Shown here in pieces: positions 61,590 to 64,000 of a stretch of 64,000 nucleotides of DNA. Under the pieces are notes generated by a model. That model searched no databases, was not told the DNA's origin, and worked only from the letters and a program-made list of their open reading frames with translations. The DNA comes from Bactrocera neohumeralis (taxonomy: Eukaryota; Arthropoda; Insecta; Diptera; Tephritidae). Numbering within the stretch: position 1 is the first letter of the stretch; each line of letters starts with the position of its first letter. The stretch is taken from the NCBI RefSeq assembly GCF_024586455.1, contig NC_065921.1, positions 49,870,574 to 49,934,573 of the forward strand. The letters are read 5' to 3'. Made by a program: the position numbers and the translations under genes.

Positions 61590-64000
61590 CATATATATAT
61601 ATATATAAGAAAGTGACGTTAGTTACTACGCTTATAACTGGAGAACGCCTGGACCGATTTCGGTGATTACCACCAATTCGGACAGGTCTCCGCCCAAACA
61701 AGGAGAATACTTAAGAAAATTTTGGAAAATTTTCCGAAAAAAAAATTATAAAGGAAATAAATTTTCAAATACGATTTTAAAAAGGAAATAAAAACGAACA
61801 TGATTTTAAATGCTGGCGCATAACTCAAAAACGCATGGACCAATTTTGCCAAATCTTTTTCCAAAATGTTCGTTGAGGCTCAAGGATGGTTTTTATGGCG
61901 AAAAAATTCGAATAATTGCCTGAAAACCGCTAAAAAGAGCCCTTTTCTTTTTCCCATACAAACGAATGAATGCTGTTAGTAACGCTAATGCTCGATAACA
62001 GCTGAACCAATCTTGACGAAATTTTCAGAGGTTGTTCGCTGTGGATCGAGGAACGTTTAGAAATAAAAAAAACCTTATGCTTTTCGTGAGGAATAGTCAG
62101 AAAGTTGGACAATTCCAAAAAAATAACTTTTTTTCATACAAAAATTTTTTTTCAACTTTTTTCCTTTTGTTTTTCAATTGTCAAATTTTTCGTTTGCTTT
62201 CTTCATTCCGGTTATTCAAAAATAAATTATTGAAATTTATTCCGTGAAAACATTATGTGTGTTTCACACAAAGTGCTCAATTACAGATTGAAATTTGTTA
62301 CGCTGCCACCAAGAGGTCGCGTTCGTTTCGGCATCAACATAAGTATGTATATTGACAGCCCATGGCACATGACCGAGTATTCCCAGGATGCGATGACATA
62401 CGAATGAAATTATGGATCGCGGGCAATCAGCAAGCGATCGTCACGATGTCAGAGGACAACTTTTCAAACAAGAGTTGCGATGTTTTGTAAACTTTATCTT
62501 AAAGCAACGTATATGTGGTGCTGTTAGATGCTGGATGTACTCTGTTGAATGGCAAAAGAGAGGTTTGCCGCACGCACATATTCTTCTTTGGATGGTGGAT
62601 GGTGGTTACACCAAATCAAATTGATGAAATCATTTCTGAGAAAATTCCTGATCCAGAGATAGAGGCAGAATTATACGAAATCAATATGGTTCATGTACCT
62701 TACGGACATCACAAAACCACTTCGATTTGTATGTCTGACAATAAATGTACGAAACACTATCCAGGTGCTCTTCTTTCGGGACACAAACTAGAAATGATGG
62801 ATATCCAATGTATCAGCGTCGCTCACCAGATGACAATGGCAGAAAATTTAGCATTCAATTTAGAGGCGTGAATATCGAAGTCGACAACATATGGATCGTA
62901 CCATATTCGCCACTGTTGTCTAATTCACATTCAAAAGTCATGTCAATGTTGCGTATTGCAGTTTGGTGTAATCGATAAAGTACGTGTGTAAATACGTCAC
63001 CAAAGGAAGCAACATGGCGGTTACTGATCTTGAACGATACGGTCGGTACGTGAACTGCAATAAAGCGCTTTGTATGATATTTACTTTTGCGACTGTTGTG
63101 CGTCTCGCAGTTAATTTGGAGAATGACCAAATAGTCTATTTCAACACAGAGAATACAGTACAGACAGAGAAAACACCCCCAGCAACAAAATTAACATTTA
63201 CGAGTTTTATCTCAACTTTCGTCAGTGAACCGTTTGCGAGAACTTGCTCTATTCGGAAATATCTTGATATTATACATACAATTGCTGGAACATGATAATC
63301 ACTGGAATGAAGTTCGCACACTTTTCGCGATGATCAGCCATCAAATTAGCGTCAATTATGGAATACGAACAAAAATGACATTGCCGAAGACATTTTACAT
63401 CGTATTCGCTAAGAATTGGAAATGGGTAAATTCCGGTTGATACTTCCGGTGGTTTGATATCAATTCCTTCTTCCCTTTACCAATTCACCAAAGATGAACT
63501 CATCACGAATATTCAGACATTGGACAAATTATCGTAACTACAATTGCTTAAGTGCACGCGCAATGTTATCTGCCAAAAATACCGATGTTGTTGACTTAAA
63601 CTGGAAGATTCAAAGTCAAATTCCGGGAGACTTGCGCTCATACAAATTGATCGATCGTGGAATTTCTAAATTCTTTGAATAGGCTTGGTATGCCACTGCA
63701 TCATTTGCGTCTCTAAGTTGGATCCGTCGTTATTGTGTTCCACAATCTTCAGGCGCCGAAACTGTGTAATGGAACCTGACTGATTGTGACACACCTATCG
63801 AATACAAGGGGCAGAATGCTTGATTCTACGAATTCCTCTGAGTTCTAACGATTTGCCATTTCAGTTCAAACGTATTCAGTTTCCAGTGAAAACTGCATTT
63901 GAGACACAAGGATAATCGCATAGTGTATGGTATACATTTGGAAATGCTATGTTTTTCACTTGGCCAGATATACATACGTGGCCTGCTCACGAGTTGGAAA
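61590..64000 (+). mobile_element. Helitron 2, runs off the window
   Basis: The 5' end is near 61590-61606 with a (TA)n run, then 'agaaagtgacgttagttac', 'ataactggagaacgcctgg' and 'accgatttcggtgattacc', a start typical of insect Helitrons. The long non-coding leader 61660-62290 is followed by Rep/helicase pieces. The 3' end is not reached; the last 60 bp correspond to about 59930-60010 of Helitron 1, so only some 150 bp should be missing. Confidence 0.8.
62290..64000 (+). pseudogene. Helitron Rep/helicase with HUH motif, broken
   Basis: Successive + frames give VRFGINISMYIDSPWHMTEY, then SVEWQKRGLPHAHILLWMVD with the HUH (HAH) metal-binding motif at about 62565-62580. Next come QIDEIISEKIPDPEIEAELY, GHHKTTSICMSDNKCTKHYP and VCKYVTKGSNMAVTDLERY, with the Tyr region near 62985. 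After a gap with most of the helicase missing, the C-terminal pieces read IPLSSNDLPFQFKRIQFPVK and LEMLCFSLGQIYI-like text at the window edge. Frameshifts and stops are frequent. It retains the HUH segment that Helitron 1 has lost. Confidence 0.85.

Overview
This window is AT-rich eukaryotic DNA, most likely from a higher dipteran and plausibly a tephritid-type fly. The inference rests on its transposon content: mariner and Tc1 relics, rosa-like DD41D elements, I-clade and Jockey-type retrotransposons, gypsy/errantivirus remains, Helitrons, a 154-bp minisatellite repeat, and many copies of a fly-type interspersed repeat (called TR1 here) that ends in a block resembling 'cccttccttacttgtt'. No complete host gene was found. 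Almost everything recognisable is a transposable element or an integrated virus, nearly all of it broken, and long stretches between show nothing identifiable.

Layout. 1-9600: AT-rich DNA, a Tc1/mariner relic (1420-1812), an RTE-like 3' end (4440-4692), TR1 repeats carrying a nested mariner with both inverted ends (6659-7622), and a possible two-exon host coding segment (8976-9349). 9651-11976: a complete-ended element (TIRs starting CACTAG, TSD TTA) whose broken gene belongs to a cysteine-rich protein family I know only as uncharacterised arthropod proteins. 12090-16755: TR1 pieces and a 154-bp tandem array. 18486-21190: an endogenous densovirus with an NS1 helicase fragment on + and a frameshifted capsid gene on -, tail to tail. 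21195-31330: a crowd of Tc1, mariner, DD41D, RTE-like, Jockey-like and Helitron fragments.

32357-42960 is a nest. A 2,972-bp hAT-like element with a perfect 8-bp TSD lies beside the remains of a minus-strand gypsy/errantivirus element (LTR-like direct repeats near 35369-35580 and 42731-42955). That element was itself invaded by an RTE-like retrotransposon (36497-38275) and by a second CACTA-ended element (40114-41815). 43833-45618 is a foldback-like structure with arms of about 310 bp around four GC-rich 94-bp repeats, each holding a hairpin. 49010-51300 holds another RTE-like copy next to a near full-length DD41D element. 52648-55494 is an I-clade retrotransposon insertion with a 12-bp TSD and the inverted architecture expected of twin priming; it has the longest open frame in the window (about 890 codons, reverse transcriptase plus RNase H). 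56115-64000 holds TR1 repeats, two related Helitrons in the same orientation and a mariner relic.

The most interesting content is (i) two independent copies of the uncharacterised cysteine-rich family, each bounded by CACTA-type ends and a 3-bp duplication, which argues that the family is a transposase; (ii) the hAT-like element with precise ends; (iii) the ambisense endogenous densovirus; and (iv) the twin-primed insertion. The dense, nested, mixed-orientation relics resemble heterochromatin or a piRNA-cluster-like region, which is inference only.
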